Source: Patagioenas fasciata (lineage: Eukaryota; Chordata; Aves; Columbiformes; Columbidae). Taken from it: 64,000 nt of DNA. The notes below the pieces were generated by a model. The model was given only the letters and a program-made list of their open reading frames with translations, did no database searches and was not told the origin of the DNA. The position numbers and the translations under genes were made by a program. Location of the stretch: NCBI RefSeq assembly GCF_037038585.1, contig NC_092524.1, positions 68,286,552 through 68,350,551 on the forward strand. The letters run 5' to 3'. This document shows positions 11,301 to 23,881 of this stretch, piece by piece. Every line of letters begins with the position of its first letter. Within the stretch, counting starts at the first letter, position 1.

Positions 11301-12108
11301 TGTGTTTCTTTAATAAATCAGCTTTATTCTCAAGAAGGGTCCTGTTGTGAGGGAGGGCGTGTGAAAGATCTTTGTTTTAGCCATTGTTATGTGCCTTACA
11401 GTCAGGGCTGGATACCCCAGCTCAAACTGGATCCTGTTTTGCTCAAAATTAAACAACAGGAGTGAATCTCTGCCCCAGAAGGCTCAGACCTTTCCATCTC
11501 CATCTGCAACCAGCAAAGCAATGATACTTCACAGAGAAATAACCACCTTCAGGGCTAATCAACTGTCATGGATAAAGATATCTCACAAATATGCATAAAT
11601 AGACAGAAGAAGATAATTTTTATCCCACAAACACTTGTTAGAAAAATCTTCCTGGGAAGAGGAAAAGGTCCCTGAGAAAAGTATTAGATCCTTGATACAG
11701 GGCAGTTTTTGATCATTCTTTGGATTTTGGAATTTAAAACAAATCATGATGACAGATGATTGCGTCAAGCAGGAAAGAAACAAACCTGCTGCAGCAGTAC
11801 AGGCACAGATCTGCCCTGAAATTCAGGTGTCTCCTGGCCTGTCTGGCATTCACCTGGGCAAGGTGAGAAGTTGATAGAGTTACAGTAATTCTTCTGTCAA
11901 CAATTTAATTCTTTGAGATTTAGTTGCTCATTTTAGATTTCACAGCTCTTAGAAAGACAAGCTTAACTTTAGGCATACTTCTAGATCTTACTGAGGACAA
12001 GCGATGGATTTACACTGTGGCCTTTTTACAGGGCTTTGGTGATCCGAATAGGCTTAAAGCAAAGTCAGGAAGAACTGGGAGGGTATGGTCCAGGACATGA
12101 ACATATAC
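8358..12108. other. Unassigned non-coding stretch
   Basis: No repeat family or exon recognised. 9120-9480 is AT-rich and includes an ATGCAAAT octamer at 9242-9249. A purine-rich run lies near 9471-9495. Open frames are all below about 105 codons and lack signatures. Confidence 0.5.
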
Positions 12109-12370
12109 CACAGAATCACAGAATCCCAGAATGCCAGGGGTTGAAGGGCCCTGGAAAGCTCATCCAGTGCAATCCCCCCATGGAGCAGGAACACCCAGCT
12201 GAGGTTCCACAGGAAGGTGTCCAGGCGGGTTTGAATGGCTGCACAGAAGGAGACTCCACAACCTCCCTGGGCAGCCTGGGCCAGGCTCTGTCACCCTCAC
12301 CATGAAGAAGTTTCTTCTCAAATTTAAGTGGAACCTTTTGTGTTCCAGTTTGTATCCATCTCTACCCTTT
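12109..12370 (-). mobile_element. CR1 LINE fragment, young uniform subfamily
   Basis: Antisense. It starts at the doubled terminal repeat (cacagaatcacagaatccc) and is almost identical to the copy at 4199 through 'gggccaggctctg'. It is 5'-truncated near 12365-12370, soon after 'ttgtgttccagtttg'. An 89-codon frame across it is only translated CR1 3' sequence. Confidence 0.9.
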
Positions 12371-14374
12371 AGACACTTTAGGAGGAAGAATTTCTAAAGC
12401 AGATTCACTCTACAAGTCCATCTTTTCTCCACTATTTGCTTGCATAGAGAGTGCTTTTAGTTCATGAATTGCCTTTGAAAAAATAAATTCCCCTTCCAGC
12501 TCTGAGCTCTCTCATTCCTCATTGAGTATTGTCAATGCTATGGATGGCACACAAGCCCCTCAGAATAGGTACAAAATGTTTGGAAATATTTCCCCACAGC
12601 ATTCTGCCCTTGTATTTCTACCTCACCACCTGTCCAGTCCATCAAAACATTCGAATTTCAGCTTCATTTCCGTTGTAAACTTCCCAAAGCTGAGCTCTGC
12701 AGTTCCAAGGATTCCTAGGTGGATAGGGAGGAGAAGCATGCAAGTTAGCTAACTGTTTGTAAAAGATAAAATTATTATTCCCTGGAGAAAAAACAAACAA
12801 AACAAAAACCACCAACAACAGGAGAGACACAAAATAATAACTCAGCACGTCTTACAAGCCAATGGCCAGAAATCTTCACAGTGATGCTTTGTCCTCCTAC
12901 CAGATGCAGATCCCAGCCCTTATTTTGGGCTCTGAGCTGCAGCACTGGGCTTTCCTTTGCACTAAAAGGAACTAGAAATGAAAGAAATAAAGAAACGTAG
13001 AGGCTGAAATTAAAGTGGAGGAGCAGCAGGAGTGTGGCAGTAGTGGTGTTAATGCTGAAGTATTCCCTGGGAGCGCGAGCTGGCAAATGTAGTGGACACC
13101 CAGATATTTGAAATGCAGCCAAATAATTTGGCACATCTCTAACTGGCACAAAGCAGTCTTGGTAGAGCTTCCTACTGCTGCTGGCACTTTTACAGCTGTC
13201 TTTCTTCATCTTGCTCTTCCCACTGCAACAGCTACTCAACAGGTGTTTCCACAGACACAGAGTGTTTGGCAGCTGTAACCCTTCAATATTATCGCTGGAA
13301 TACATTTTTCTCCCTCTCGACAGCATCGCTCAGGTCCGTTGCTCAGAGGCCGGCATGGCAACGGGGACAGCTGACCAACTGGATTTGGGAAAAGGGGGCT
13401 GTGCGTTTGGGCAGCCAGATGTACGAGTCGGTAAAGGAGTTGGAGAACATCAATGCTTGGCATGGCCCTGGGAAGCTGGAGCAATGTTTTGCTGAAGTTT
13501 ATCTGGAACCCACCTTCTGCTCACCTGAGTCTTCCCTGGTTTTTCTGTTTTGCCCCAGGACCTCTTGGTCCCATGTCCATTTTCTTCACTGCAAACTAGT
13601 CTCCATACCTTTAGGCTTCTTGTCCTTGGTTTTTTATAGGGATCAAGCGTTTGCTCAGATCACAATAGAATTTCTTTGGCCAACCCTACTCAGCCTTTAG
13701 TCCAAATGTCCTTAGAGAATAAGACAGGAGAGTTTGGATCCCAGAGGAAACATGGGAACTTCAGACACGGGAAGAACCCAGAGAGATTCAAAGGTGAGTT
13801 TCTTTGCAGCAAAGTTCATGAGAACATTAAAATTAACAACTGTGGCTAGTCGTCTTTTTTTCTTCATTTTGAACTTACCTCGGTTGTTTTTCAGCCTTGA
13901 GTAGCCTTTTCTATTTTCTGATCTCATACACACCATGGCAGCCTCTGTTTCTTCAGCAGTGCAGTCTCTGGTTTGCTGAATGTCATCTTCTTTAGGCTTC
14001 TGGCATGTGTTATATGTGAGAGAAGCAATGCTGAATGATTTTCTCACAAAGTCCGTGCAAGGCCACAAAAATAGTTTTTTTAAAAGAATATCTTTTACTG
14101 CTGTATGCACACACACATGTGAAAACATAAGGACAACCATGCTGATTTGGCTGAAAGGTCTATTTGACTCGTCATTCTGCCTCCAGTAGCCACAGAATGC
14201 AAATGGCTAAGGGCTGGTTTACAAACCTGACTGATATTTCCATAATACATATTCTCTACTGTACAAAAATTCGCAGCCGAGGAATTTCCAGGGCAAAATG
14301 AAGATGGGGTTTAATAGCTCCCAAACAACTTCATTTCTGTGATTTTATTTACTTGCTTTTTGAACTTATGTGAA
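12371..14374. other. Unassigned non-coding stretch
   Basis: Contains an A/C-rich tract (12787-12820) and the longest open frame of the window (12775-13326, minus, 183 codons). That frame is rich in Leu, Ser and Phe from low-complexity DNA, overlaps plus-strand frames of similar length and shows no domain. I treat it as a chance frame. Confidence 0.5.
12787..12820 (+). repeat. A/C-rich low-complexity tract
   Basis: An almost pure A and C run with CAAA-type units. One of seven such tracts in the window that are A/C on the plus strand. Confidence 0.7.
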
Positions 14375-14610
14375 TTTAGAGCATCCACCAGATCCTGCAG
14401 CAAGGAGTTCCACCACTTCCCAACACCGTGTGCAAAGAATCACTTATTTCTGTTTATTTTGAATGTATCACCCATGAGTTTAGCTGGTGTCTGCAAGTCT
14501 TGTGTTGGAACAGAGGTGGAATAAAATGAGTTTCTGTCCCCCCACTTCTCCAGCAGCCATGATTTCACAAGTATGATTTTACCAGCTTATCCTCTCCATT
14601 CTCCTCTCTT
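14375..14610 (-). mobile_element. Possible ancient L3/CR1-like LINE relic
   Basis: Blocks such as 'gcatccaccagatcctgcag', 'aaggagttccacca', 'gtgtgcaaagaatcacttat', 'tgaatgtatcacc' and 'gtcttgtgttggaac' follow, in order, the antisense 3' part of the old L3/CR1-type LINEs seen across amniotes. There that part reads roughly 'gttccacag...gtgtgaagaagtatttcc...cttgtgttatg'. It is strongly diverged, with no terminal repeat visible. Assignment rests on my recall of the family, not on an alignment. Confidence 0.5.
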
Positions 14611-16544
14611 TCCCACAAAGTGACTGACATGGGACTTCCAAAATACAAGTATGGAAATGTCCTAACGAATCTTTACTCTCTTGCCTCCCCAAAACACCTC
14701 ACCTCTCTGAAGAACCAGCATAATATTTCTAGCCCCTATTTTGTCCGTGTTTGTATATCCATGTTTAGACGCACGTATGTTAAAATACAGCTAGGGCAAT
14801 TAAAAAGCTCATCTCATTGCCACAGAATAAAATAGTGCATTAAATCTTGGTCCAGAGCATCATAAACACTCACTTTCTGATTAGGGCCGGAAGGCCGCAA
14901 GGCTGTAAAAGCCCTCTTTCCACTCTCCCCAATGTTGCCATTAATATGTAAAAGCTTAAGCTTGCTAAAGGGATTATTTCCCATCCTATCTGATTGTAAA
15001 CTGGCATTTCAATGATTACATGTATCTTTTTGTCATTTTCTCGTAAAACATCTTATTCTTGAACAGCATAATTGGCCTCTTACTAATGTTTAATGAATGA
15101 TTAAATCAGCATAAATGCAACATACAGCTCTACATGGAAAGTATGTTTGCAGCCTCCAGAGCCACAGAAATGTATTTTTGCAATATAGGTTTTAAATCCT
15201 CATAATTTTCTAATTATGGACTTTCTGGTATATTTCACATTAAGTATAAGGGAAAGTAAATGTGAATTTGCCTGTATGAGCTCAAAGGCAATTCAGTTAC
15301 TTATCATTTTGTTTGCAATTTCTAACCTACATATTAAAAATACCTCTGTGGTTTTCATTTAAGTATATTATATAATATCTTCCTAAATTAGATGCCAATT
15401 AAAACCACATAATTGCAGAGCTCAGGCAGGCAGGTCCTTGTAGAAATGGCCAATCAAGGACATTTCTTTGCACGGACACATCACACTAACCAGCCTCACA
15501 GCCTCACAGAGGGATCCCAGGTTTGCCCAGGCAAAGGAATCCAAGTGAAATGAAGTAACAAAAGTGAACCTGAGTGTAAAGAGAAAGGGAAATGTATTTC
15601 TTCAAAGGAGGGAGAAATATGAGAAGACACAAATTTGGTTTGCTGAAGATATGAGGTTGAAAGGTATTTAGGAGAAGTGGAAACACGATGATGCTTTCAG
15701 GAGTCACAGATGTAAGAGTAGTTTTTAAATGTCCACTTTAAGAAAGGTCCCTTTGGTGACAAAAAAAGAAGACACATAAAACTGGGATATGCTATTACCA
15801 GGGTGCCTATAGGACCCCAGCATCTTGTGGCAGTGGAAAAGTGCAGTCCTGGGCTGTTTCTGGCAAGATACAGCCAACAGAATTGGGGAAGTGTCACGGT
15901 CCCTCTGCAGGGACACTGGTAGAGCAGGGTGCCTCATTCAGGAGAGATATTCCCATATCAACAAGTATGGAGAATAGTGAGTTGGGGCAATGGGAATTTC
16001 AGTCTTTCAAGAGAGGACGTAAAAACATTCAGTTTTCCCTCTGGAAATATGGCAGGGAAGCAAGCACAATAAATCAAAGAAGGCTACTTAGGCAGAAAAT
16101 TGGCATTAGCACAAGAATATACCAGAACAAGCCAAATAGTTTCAGGGTGGAACTTACAGCTCCCAAGCACTAAGATGCTGAAGCAGCTCTTTGACAGATA
16201 CTGCAAGGCCAAGAAAACGCCTGGGTTTTTAAGTGAGGCTGGATTTGTTTATGAGAGGGGTTGGGGATCAGTTTTCCCTTCAAAGCTACTATCGACATTG
16301 TTTGGAAAAAAAGTTTGCCTACAAGGTCAGCAAGCAAAGCAACATTGCATAACAGCATCCTGGAGATGTGTAGAGTGTGCACCTTGTTGCTGGGTTGACC
16401 AGCTCTTCTGACCAGGCTGAAAACACAACCCACACTGAGATATTCCAGAGCTGAACACCTGAACCCTCCAACACCCTTCAGGTTCATTCACATGCCTTGT
16501 ATTCTTTTCTGTTCCAGGTGCATTTAGATAACATCAGATGATCC
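14611..16544. other. Unassigned stretch; AT-rich block 14930-15425
   Basis: No transposon recognised. The 14930-15425 part is AT-rich, free of low-complexity runs, and dense in homeodomain-like TAAT/ATTA cores and octamer-like words, which is how many vertebrate conserved non-coding elements look. The rest (15500-16544) is featureless. Confidence 0.4.
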
Positions 16545-16684
16545 CATCCCTGGAGACATCCCAGGCCAGGCTGGACGGGGCTCTGAGCAACCTGAGCTGG
16601 TGAAGATGTCCCTGCTCATGGCAGGGGTGGCACTGGGGGAGCTTTGAAGGTCCCTTCAACCCAAACCATTCTGTGATTCTGTGA
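16545..16684 (+). mobile_element. CR1 LINE fragment with intact 3' end
   Basis: Sense CR1: 'ccatccctggagacatccca', 'ggctggacggggctctgagc', 'gaagatgtccctgctcatgg', ending in two terminal units 'attctgtgattctgtga'. Same subfamily as 28989, 43455 (antisense) and 59974. Only about 140 bp remain because of 5' truncation. Confidence 0.92.
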
Positions 16685-19600
16685 CAGCCAGAGTTTATAT
16701 GGGGTGGTCGAGGCTTATGAGCAGTGAAGTCCATCAGACGGAACTGTTAAATCCTTATGCCTTGCCTTGAGAGTAACTCTGCTGCAAAAGTTAGTCTTAC
16801 AAACAATCTGCTGACCAGATTTTCAACACAAAGCTGCACAAGTACCTGTTCATGAGTTATTGAACAAGAATTAACTTAGGCCAGCAAAGCTTTACAAATG
16901 CTTATGCAGTCAAATTAAGGGCCCACAGGTTCAAAGAAAATAAATATAGGCAATTGCTTTAAGAATCACCACTGTGATTCCAAGCAACTCAGGCTCAGGA
17001 AGAGCTGTAAAAAGTATTTTAAGATATGTGTGATGGTTCAGTTAACAACAGGTGTTAGACAATGCAGGCCAACAAACTGGCAGAAGATTTCCTCATCTCT
17101 CTCTGGATTTCTACTCAAGAAATATCTGTATTGAATCTGGAGAGGGAAGGAAATGGGGTTTTTATTCAACCAGCCCAGCATGATGCTCACACAATATCTT
17201 TTTTCTACTGCTCTCCAACAGCTGCAGCTGTTCCTGTATTCCTATATATCTGTAGGACAGGACTCCATGTCCAAGACTCCCTCTTTCTACCCATTACCCA
17301 ACCTGTGACCTTATCCATGGAGCCCAGATAATAGAAATTCAGGTGGACTTTTAGTTGGCATCACAGTTGGATTAATGAAATGTCCTGCCCACCAGCAGGA
17401 GCAAGTGTTACAGCTCTCAGCAAAACCAGCCTGGAATTATTAATTAACATTATGAGGAAGAAAAGGCAGGCACTGAAACAGATGCAGATTCACTCACTGG
17501 AAATAACAAAAAGCCCAAGTAGGAAATGTGAGAACATAATATTTTTCCCGAAATGCAAGGAAAAGGTGTGAATCAAAACCTCTGAAATTTCTGGCCAACC
17601 TGTCTGATGTTTTCATGGCAAGACAACAGGCTGAAGATAGAATTCTAATGTTCAGTATGATGTCAAGTTGTTTTTTAAATGATAAACTCACAGTATCATA
17701 TTACTACAATAAGCTTTGGTCCCTGCATTCCCTGAAAATGTTCAAGAAAGGTGTTTCTGGAAAAATATCAGGTGGAGAATTACAGTTTAATGTCTCAATA
17801 ACCAGCTGTCCAGCCAAACTGATGTGAGATGCCTTACTTGCATTTTTTATAAGTTCAAGTAAGTTAATATTATATTTTAGGAAAATAATAGTAATAAAAT
17901 AGAAAATCATGCAGTGTCAAACTCCTTCAAGCATCCACTGATCTGTCACTAAGGGAATCCTCATCAGCCATGTCTGAAGGCTTCACATGAACCATAACAG
18001 TATCCACTAAGCTGCTCTGTTTGCACACTCTGCCACAGCACAGTGATTTCGGTCAACACAACTACCTGGAGACAACCGACTTCAAACACTGTTTATCGAG
18101 CAAACATCCACCATACAGCTCAAAAGACAAAGCAAGGGAGGACAAAAAGATGGGCAAGCATCCCTGTGCATGTGACTCAGGAGGGACACAAACCAGCCAA
18201 GGACATTGAAGAGTCAATAGCAAATATCCTAGTCCCAGAAGCATTTGTTTAATGAAACAGGTCAAGAATAAAACACCTGGTGTACCAAAACCTAGAACCA
18301 CAAGCGGACTTGGATGTCTAGATTAAAGCCCTGCCAAGCTGGTGCTTAACTCTCAAGATAATGACATTTTCTGAATGCTTCAGTTTACACCAGAAAAAAT
18401 CTTTATGGCACCTGAATTTCACTCACCTGACCACTCAGGTCCTGCAAAACACTGGTGGGAAGACATGTATTCCAAGGTTTGGCAACTGCTTGGTCTTTAA
18501 CCACAGTGCTTTAGTTTCTAAGTGACTCCTATTCCTTCCCTATTCAATCACATCACTCCTGTGAGAAAACACACTGTTATCACCACATTGTAAAGCCAGA
18601 CAAAGGAAGTAGAAACAGACTAAGACATTGCTCAAAATTATTTTGGACATTTTAGAATTATTTCCAGGGGGTTACATGCCTACATGCTTTTGACATGACT
18701 TACCTGGGGAGGTACATGGTAAGGTAAAGCCCTTCTCTGGAAACATCAGGCCCTCTATTGCTCAGGTCAAGCTTCTTTTGTTCACAACAAACAGCAGAGC
18801 CTGGAAAAAGAACTGGAAATAGTGTCAAGGTTACACTTGCAGGGCGTTACAAAAAGGACTGTGAAAGTGAAGGGTATATGCAGAAAAGCAGAGAAAGGGA
18901 ATATGGAGTATATAAAACTCATTAAGAAAATGAGTGAAACCACACAATGATGGCTAAAGGCTATGTAGCCAGAGCATCTTCTGTCCTGCATATTAGAGGA
19001 ACAAAAAAAGCAAGAGAAAGACCAAACTGGGCAACATGAAAGAGAAGAACAACGTATTATTTCCTGTTTATTTGCAAGGAGAAAAAAAGCCAGACAAGAT
19101 ACTGGCACCCCCATATGCTCTAGAGGAAGGTTGGGCACTAAGTCTTCTCACTGCCTAGTTGTCACAGTTGGTCACCATTGCTGAACAAGCCTTAGCATTT
19201 GGTTGGTGTGTGAGACTCTTATGTCCCCCTCCTTCCTGGGGGGGGCTACGTCCTTTTTCCTCCTCAGGGCAGGAGAACTGGCATGGCAGAGCCATTGCAG
19301 ATGGACGAGCAAAACCACAGCTGGCATTGCATTTTGCATTTAGACAATTAAATAGCCTGCCAGCAGCCATGCTTCTTGGAAGTGATTATGCTGTAAATAT
19401 TTCACTGAGTGTTGCCCAGGGCCACTAAATGCTGACAAATGCTTCTATAACAAAAGACTTGATACCCAGACTTTAAACCTCTTCAATCCCAAACTTCAGC
19501 CTTGCTCCCATCAACGTCCATAACTCATCTTCACCCTGCTAAGATTGTTTTGGTGGGATTAGATCAACACAGCTGCACCTACTTCCTGCAGTTCTTTTTA

Positions 19601-20880
19601 TTCTTTCTGTTTTCTTGCTTTATTTCTCAAGGTTTTATTGTTTCTGGAGAATTTAGTTTAACAAAAAGACTTATTTACTGGGTCCTGGGGTCTAGGTTCT
19701 TTTTCAAATCAACAAAACACCCCACAAACCTGTGCCTTCAGTGAAAGGAAAACTTTCCCTGCCAGAACCAAGTGGAGGTGGTAGAAACGGGGATATTTGA
19801 ACAAAGAAAGCAGGAGTGATCTTCTTGCCCCATCGCTGGAGCACACAGGGAAAAGAGAGAGAGAGAAATGAAACAGCAGCAGTGAGAAATACGCATGCAT
19901 ATTCAGCCCCTTTGTCAAAAAACCTTGTGCTGCAGCATTTCAATTAGCAAAGTAGGATGGTTTACCTGATAAAATGCTCCCTGTGTGAGTGTAATTACAT
20001 ATTTATGCCCCACAGAGATTTTTTAATTTCTCTTCAGTTTGTTTGCCTTGAAAGTATTTGTCACTGGAAATGTTCTTGATGTGTAATTTTTAAGGCAGGG
20101 TTGGCCAAACGTGTGGTTTGTTTTCATTTTAGATTTACTTCTCTGAAGAAGGATTGGAAGATAATGTATATTTTCAGTGCAAAGAGAAAAAAAAAATCAA
20201 TAAGAAAGGTGATACATCAACCAACAGCAGAAAAAAAAAATGCACTCAAGTGCTGCTTCAGAAATTTCACTGTTGGTTTTCTTTCCTCTCTCTCTTGCTT
20301 GAAATGTATTCTCAGGTGCTTGAAATAGCTCATTGTTCTACCACTTTCATTTTGTCCTTGCTCCCTAAACACACCTCCTGTGTGTCCAGAGAGGCTGCAA
20401 TGAACAGGCAGCTTTTTGGTCATTATTTTGCTATTATTTGAGCCTCTTGCTGAGCAATCCCTGCCTTGGAGTCTTGGTGCTGAGAACCAGCCCATCTCCA
20501 CAAGGTATTACACATGTGCTCAAGCCTAAACCTGAGAGTGATTGCATTGTGCTCGATAGGCTTCAAGTTACACTCATCTAAGTACTTTGCTAGGCCAGGA
20601 CCCAGCAGAGTTTAACTGTTATAAGTTCATTATCACGGCTTCATTTAGTCATAAAAAGCACAGTTAAGACTTTGGAGAGCTGTTTGAACATTTAGTGAAG
20701 TGCAAAACCCCAGCTTCCATCAAAACCTAGTCTGTCGCAGTTTGGTTTTCTTCTTTACTTTCCCTGAACTTCTCCAGAAAGGATGGGAAAGGATCTGAAG
20801 GTCAAAATTTTAGCAGTCTTGGTGAGAGAATAGCACGATAGAAGGTCAGTGCTGGACACGGAGGTCCACAGCACCAAATC
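16685..20880. other. Unassigned non-coding stretch
   Basis: About 4.2 kb with no recognised repeat. The minus-strand frame 18782-19138 (118 codons) is Cys/Ser/Phe-rich without a clear signal or domain. Nothing else could be supported. Confidence 0.5.
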
Positions 20881-21270
20881 AAAGAATGTCAGGGGTTGAA
20901 AGGGACCTGGAAAGCTCATCCAGTGCAATCCCCCCATGGAGCAGGAACACCCAGCTGAGGTTCCACAGGAAGGTGTCCAGGCGGGTTTGAATGGCTGCAC
21001 AGAAGGAGACTCCACAACCTCCCTGGGCCAGGCTCTGCCATCATCACCAGGAAGAAGTTTCTTCTCATATTTAAGTGGAACCTCCTGTGTTCCAGTTTGA
21101 ACCCATTGCCCCTTGTCCTATCATTGGTTGTCACTGAGAAGAGCCTGGCTCCATCCTCCTGACACTCACCCTTTCCATATTGATCCCCATGAATGAGGTC
21201 ACCCCTCAGTCTCCTCCAAGCTAACGAGACCCAGCTCCCTCAACCTTTCCTCATACGGGACATGCTCTGT
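20881..21270 (-). mobile_element. CR1 LINE fragment, young uniform subfamily
   Basis: Antisense, near-identical to the 4199 copy. It differs by losing the terminal 8-mer repeats (starts 'aaagaatgtcaggggttg') and by an 8-bp deletion that collapses 'gggcagcctgggcc' to 'gggcc'. It runs to 'cctttcctcatacgggac' and stops near 21270. Confidence 0.9.
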
Positions 21271-22407
21271 CTCTCTAAAAGATTACCAGAGAGGTTTCTT
21301 CAAGCCCCACAGTAGTTCAGCCAGTGTTTGAGACTAGGATTATGCTTGTTATCCTTGCAGGCAGGGAAAAATTTTGAGTGGAGTAATGAGACAAACCTGT
21401 GAAAGCATCCACTTCCCAAAGAGCAGGTACAGTGCTCTGGGGGGTTCACTGGCTCAGGAATGATGCTGCTGGGATAGGCAGTTCTTTTTGCTTTGGACAT
21501 GACAAATGTCCATACTAATCTCCCAGATCTGACAGCAATTTTTGACACTGGCATGATTGAATTCATCTTACAGGCCTGGCGGAGATAAATGGAGTCGTGA
21601 AGCTGGCTTTGCTTCTTGCTCTCAGACAGATCCCGGAGGGTCATAATGAGCATCTGTTCTGTCTCTTCAAGGATGCACGAGGCAAGCTCGTGTCTTCTTT
21701 TTCCTACCAGGTTGCGTGAGAACTCCAGGAGCGAGGCTCAGAGATGTTGTCTGAGCTCGGTGCCTGCCAAACTGTGACACTTCCCCGTCACAGCCAGAAT
21801 TGTCTTCTCTCTCCCAGCTGTCCTGATGCCCATAAAAGAAAAGCTCCTAGATGAAAGACAAAGAAGCTGGCTAAGGCCCAACACATGGTCATGGGAACTG
21901 ATGTTGGGGATAAGGAAACATGAAAAGGAAATACCCTAAAATCTCAACCCCTTCAACATGCCATCAGGATGACAGTGTTCTATTACAACTCCAATGCAAA
22001 GTGGAATGGAGGATTTTCTCCCTTGCTTTGGTTACCCAAGAAATGCAAATTTCCTTTCAGATACTAACCTGGAGCTACCACCACTGTGCTGTATCTGCAT
22101 TTGTTTCCAAAATTGAATAGGAAATTGATAATGTGTTAATATACAGCAGGGAGAGCATTCTGCTGCTGCCTGAGGTCTCTGCACCCTCTCAAATCAGGTC
22201 CTCACCTGCAAAGCATTCGCTGGGCCGTTCCCACCACAGACACCACCCTTATAACCCAAGATACAGCGTGAAACTGAGGCAAGCAGATCTCAGGTGCACA
22301 AAACCACATCCGACCACCCAGGCGCAGAGAAATTAGGGTGCTGCACCGTGGCTTAAACTTTACCCATCCTGTTGGGTGAGATAGCTCATGCTCTTTATAT
22401 AATCCAT
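21271..22407. other. Unassigned non-coding stretch
   Basis: No recognised repeat. The minus-strand 117-codon frame 21300-21653 has no family signature. Confidence 0.5.
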
Positions 22408-22627
22408 AGTTTCAGATTAGATATTAGGAAACATTTCTTCATGGAAAGGGCTGGCGGGCATCGGAATAGGCTGCCCAGGGCAGTGGTGCAGTCTCCATCC
22501 CTGGAGGGGTTTAAAAGATGTGTAGATGAGGTTCTTAGGGACATGGCTTAGTGCGAGATTTAGGTTATGGCTGGACTTGATGATCTTAAGGGTCTCTTCC
22601 AACCAAAATGATTCTGTGATTCTGTGC
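22408..22627 (+). mobile_element. CR1 LINE fragment with intact 3' end
   Basis: Sense CR1 of the subfamily marked by 'gattagatattaggaaacat', 'gggcagtggtgcagtctcca', 'ttaaaagatgtgtagatgag' and 'ctcttccaaccaaaatga', ending in 'ttctgtgattctgtg'. Shares its blocks with 34421, 49357, 52153 and 61718. Confidence 0.93.
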
Positions 22628-23056
22628 AATGTTTTCAAATGTTTGCCTAGACAAGAAATGCTACCATATGATCACAAGCATCCTCAGTTAAGCTGGACAC
22701 TTATTAACCATCACAAGCTTAGGTGTTAGCAGCAGATGTTCCAGCTTCCAGGGGGGACCATTTGCCTCTTGCTCACTTTGAGTGCAGATCCCCTGGAAGC
22801 TGCATCCCCGGGCTGCCAAACAGAGCTGTGGCAGCACAAGGGCTGCTTGGCAAGTCCTGCTCTGTGGTTTTTGGAGAAAAGTTAGCATGGACTGCTGCCC
22901 GGGCTGCCAGGCATCGCTGCACCCCAATGCTGCCAGACATCACTGCACCCCAACACTGCCTAGCCCAGCCCCATCTTGCAGTGTGGCACTGTGGGGAGTC
23001 ATTGGTACCTACCACTATTGAAACCCCCACACCGCAAACTCCCAAAGGCATGAGGT

Positions 23057-23567
23057 ATCATAGAATCACAGAATGCTAGGGATTGGAAGGGACCTCGAAA
23101 GATCACCTAGTCCAATCCCCCCATGGAGCAGGAACACACAGCTGAGGTTACACAGGAATGTGTTCAGGTGGGTTTTGAATGTCTGCAGAGAAGGAGACTC
23201 CACAACCTCCCTGGGCAGCCTGGGCCAGTGTTCTGTTACCCTCACTGAGAAGTTTCTTCTCGTATTTAAGTGGAACCTCTTGTGTTCCAGTTTAAACCCA
23301 TTACCCCTTGTCCTACCATTGTTTGCCACCAAGAAGAGCCTGGCTCCATCCTTGTGACACTCACCCTTTCTGTATTTATAAACATTAATGAGGTCACCCC
23401 TCAGTCTCCTCTTCTCCAGCTCCAGAGCCCCAGCTCCCTCAGCCTTTCCTCACCCGGGAGATGCTCCACTCCCTTCAGCATCTTGGTGGCTGCGCTGGAC
23501 TCTCTCCAGCAGTTCCCTGTCCTTCTGGAACTGAGGGGCCACAACTGGACACAATATTCCAGGTGTA
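23057..23567 (-). mobile_element. CR1 LINE fragment
   Basis: Antisense. It starts at 'atcatagaatcacagaatgc' and carries the common CR1 3' blocks ('gcaggaacacacagctgagg', 'tcctcacccgggagatgctc', 'tctccagcagttccctgtcc', 'acacaatattccaggtgt'). At about 510 bp it is one of the longest copies here. It is somewhat diverged from the uniform subfamily (for example 'aaagatcacctagtccaatc'). Confidence 0.92.
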
Positions 23568-23835
23568 ACTTATTGGGACTCTTGGATATGTGAAAACTGT
23601 GATATTCAGCCTGTAGGGATGGAAGAGACACCATTTCATTGATTACATGGTTTCCTGAGGTTCCTCCTGGCCCCATCTATCCGTGATTTATCACCGCCTG
23701 CTGCCGGGATGGTTTCGCGATGCTGGTGGATGTTTCCCAGCAGCCAGACTGAGGTCAGACACCCGTCAGCTATTGACACCAATTAATTCTGGTTCGAATG
23801 GCCTGAGCGATCTGTTCCTGTCACAAGCTAAGATG

Positions 23836-23881
23836 ACCAATAACAACAACAAAGCAAGCCAAAACAAACAAACCAACAAAT
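23836..23881 (+). repeat. A/C-rich low-complexity tract
   Basis: AAC and CAAA-type units with few G or T. Confidence 0.7.

Noticed and set aside
12775..13326. 183-codon minus-strand frame, longest in window
   Set aside because: Leu/Phe/Ser-rich from low-complexity DNA, overlapped by plus-strand frames, no domain. About one frame of this length is expected by chance in 64 kb.
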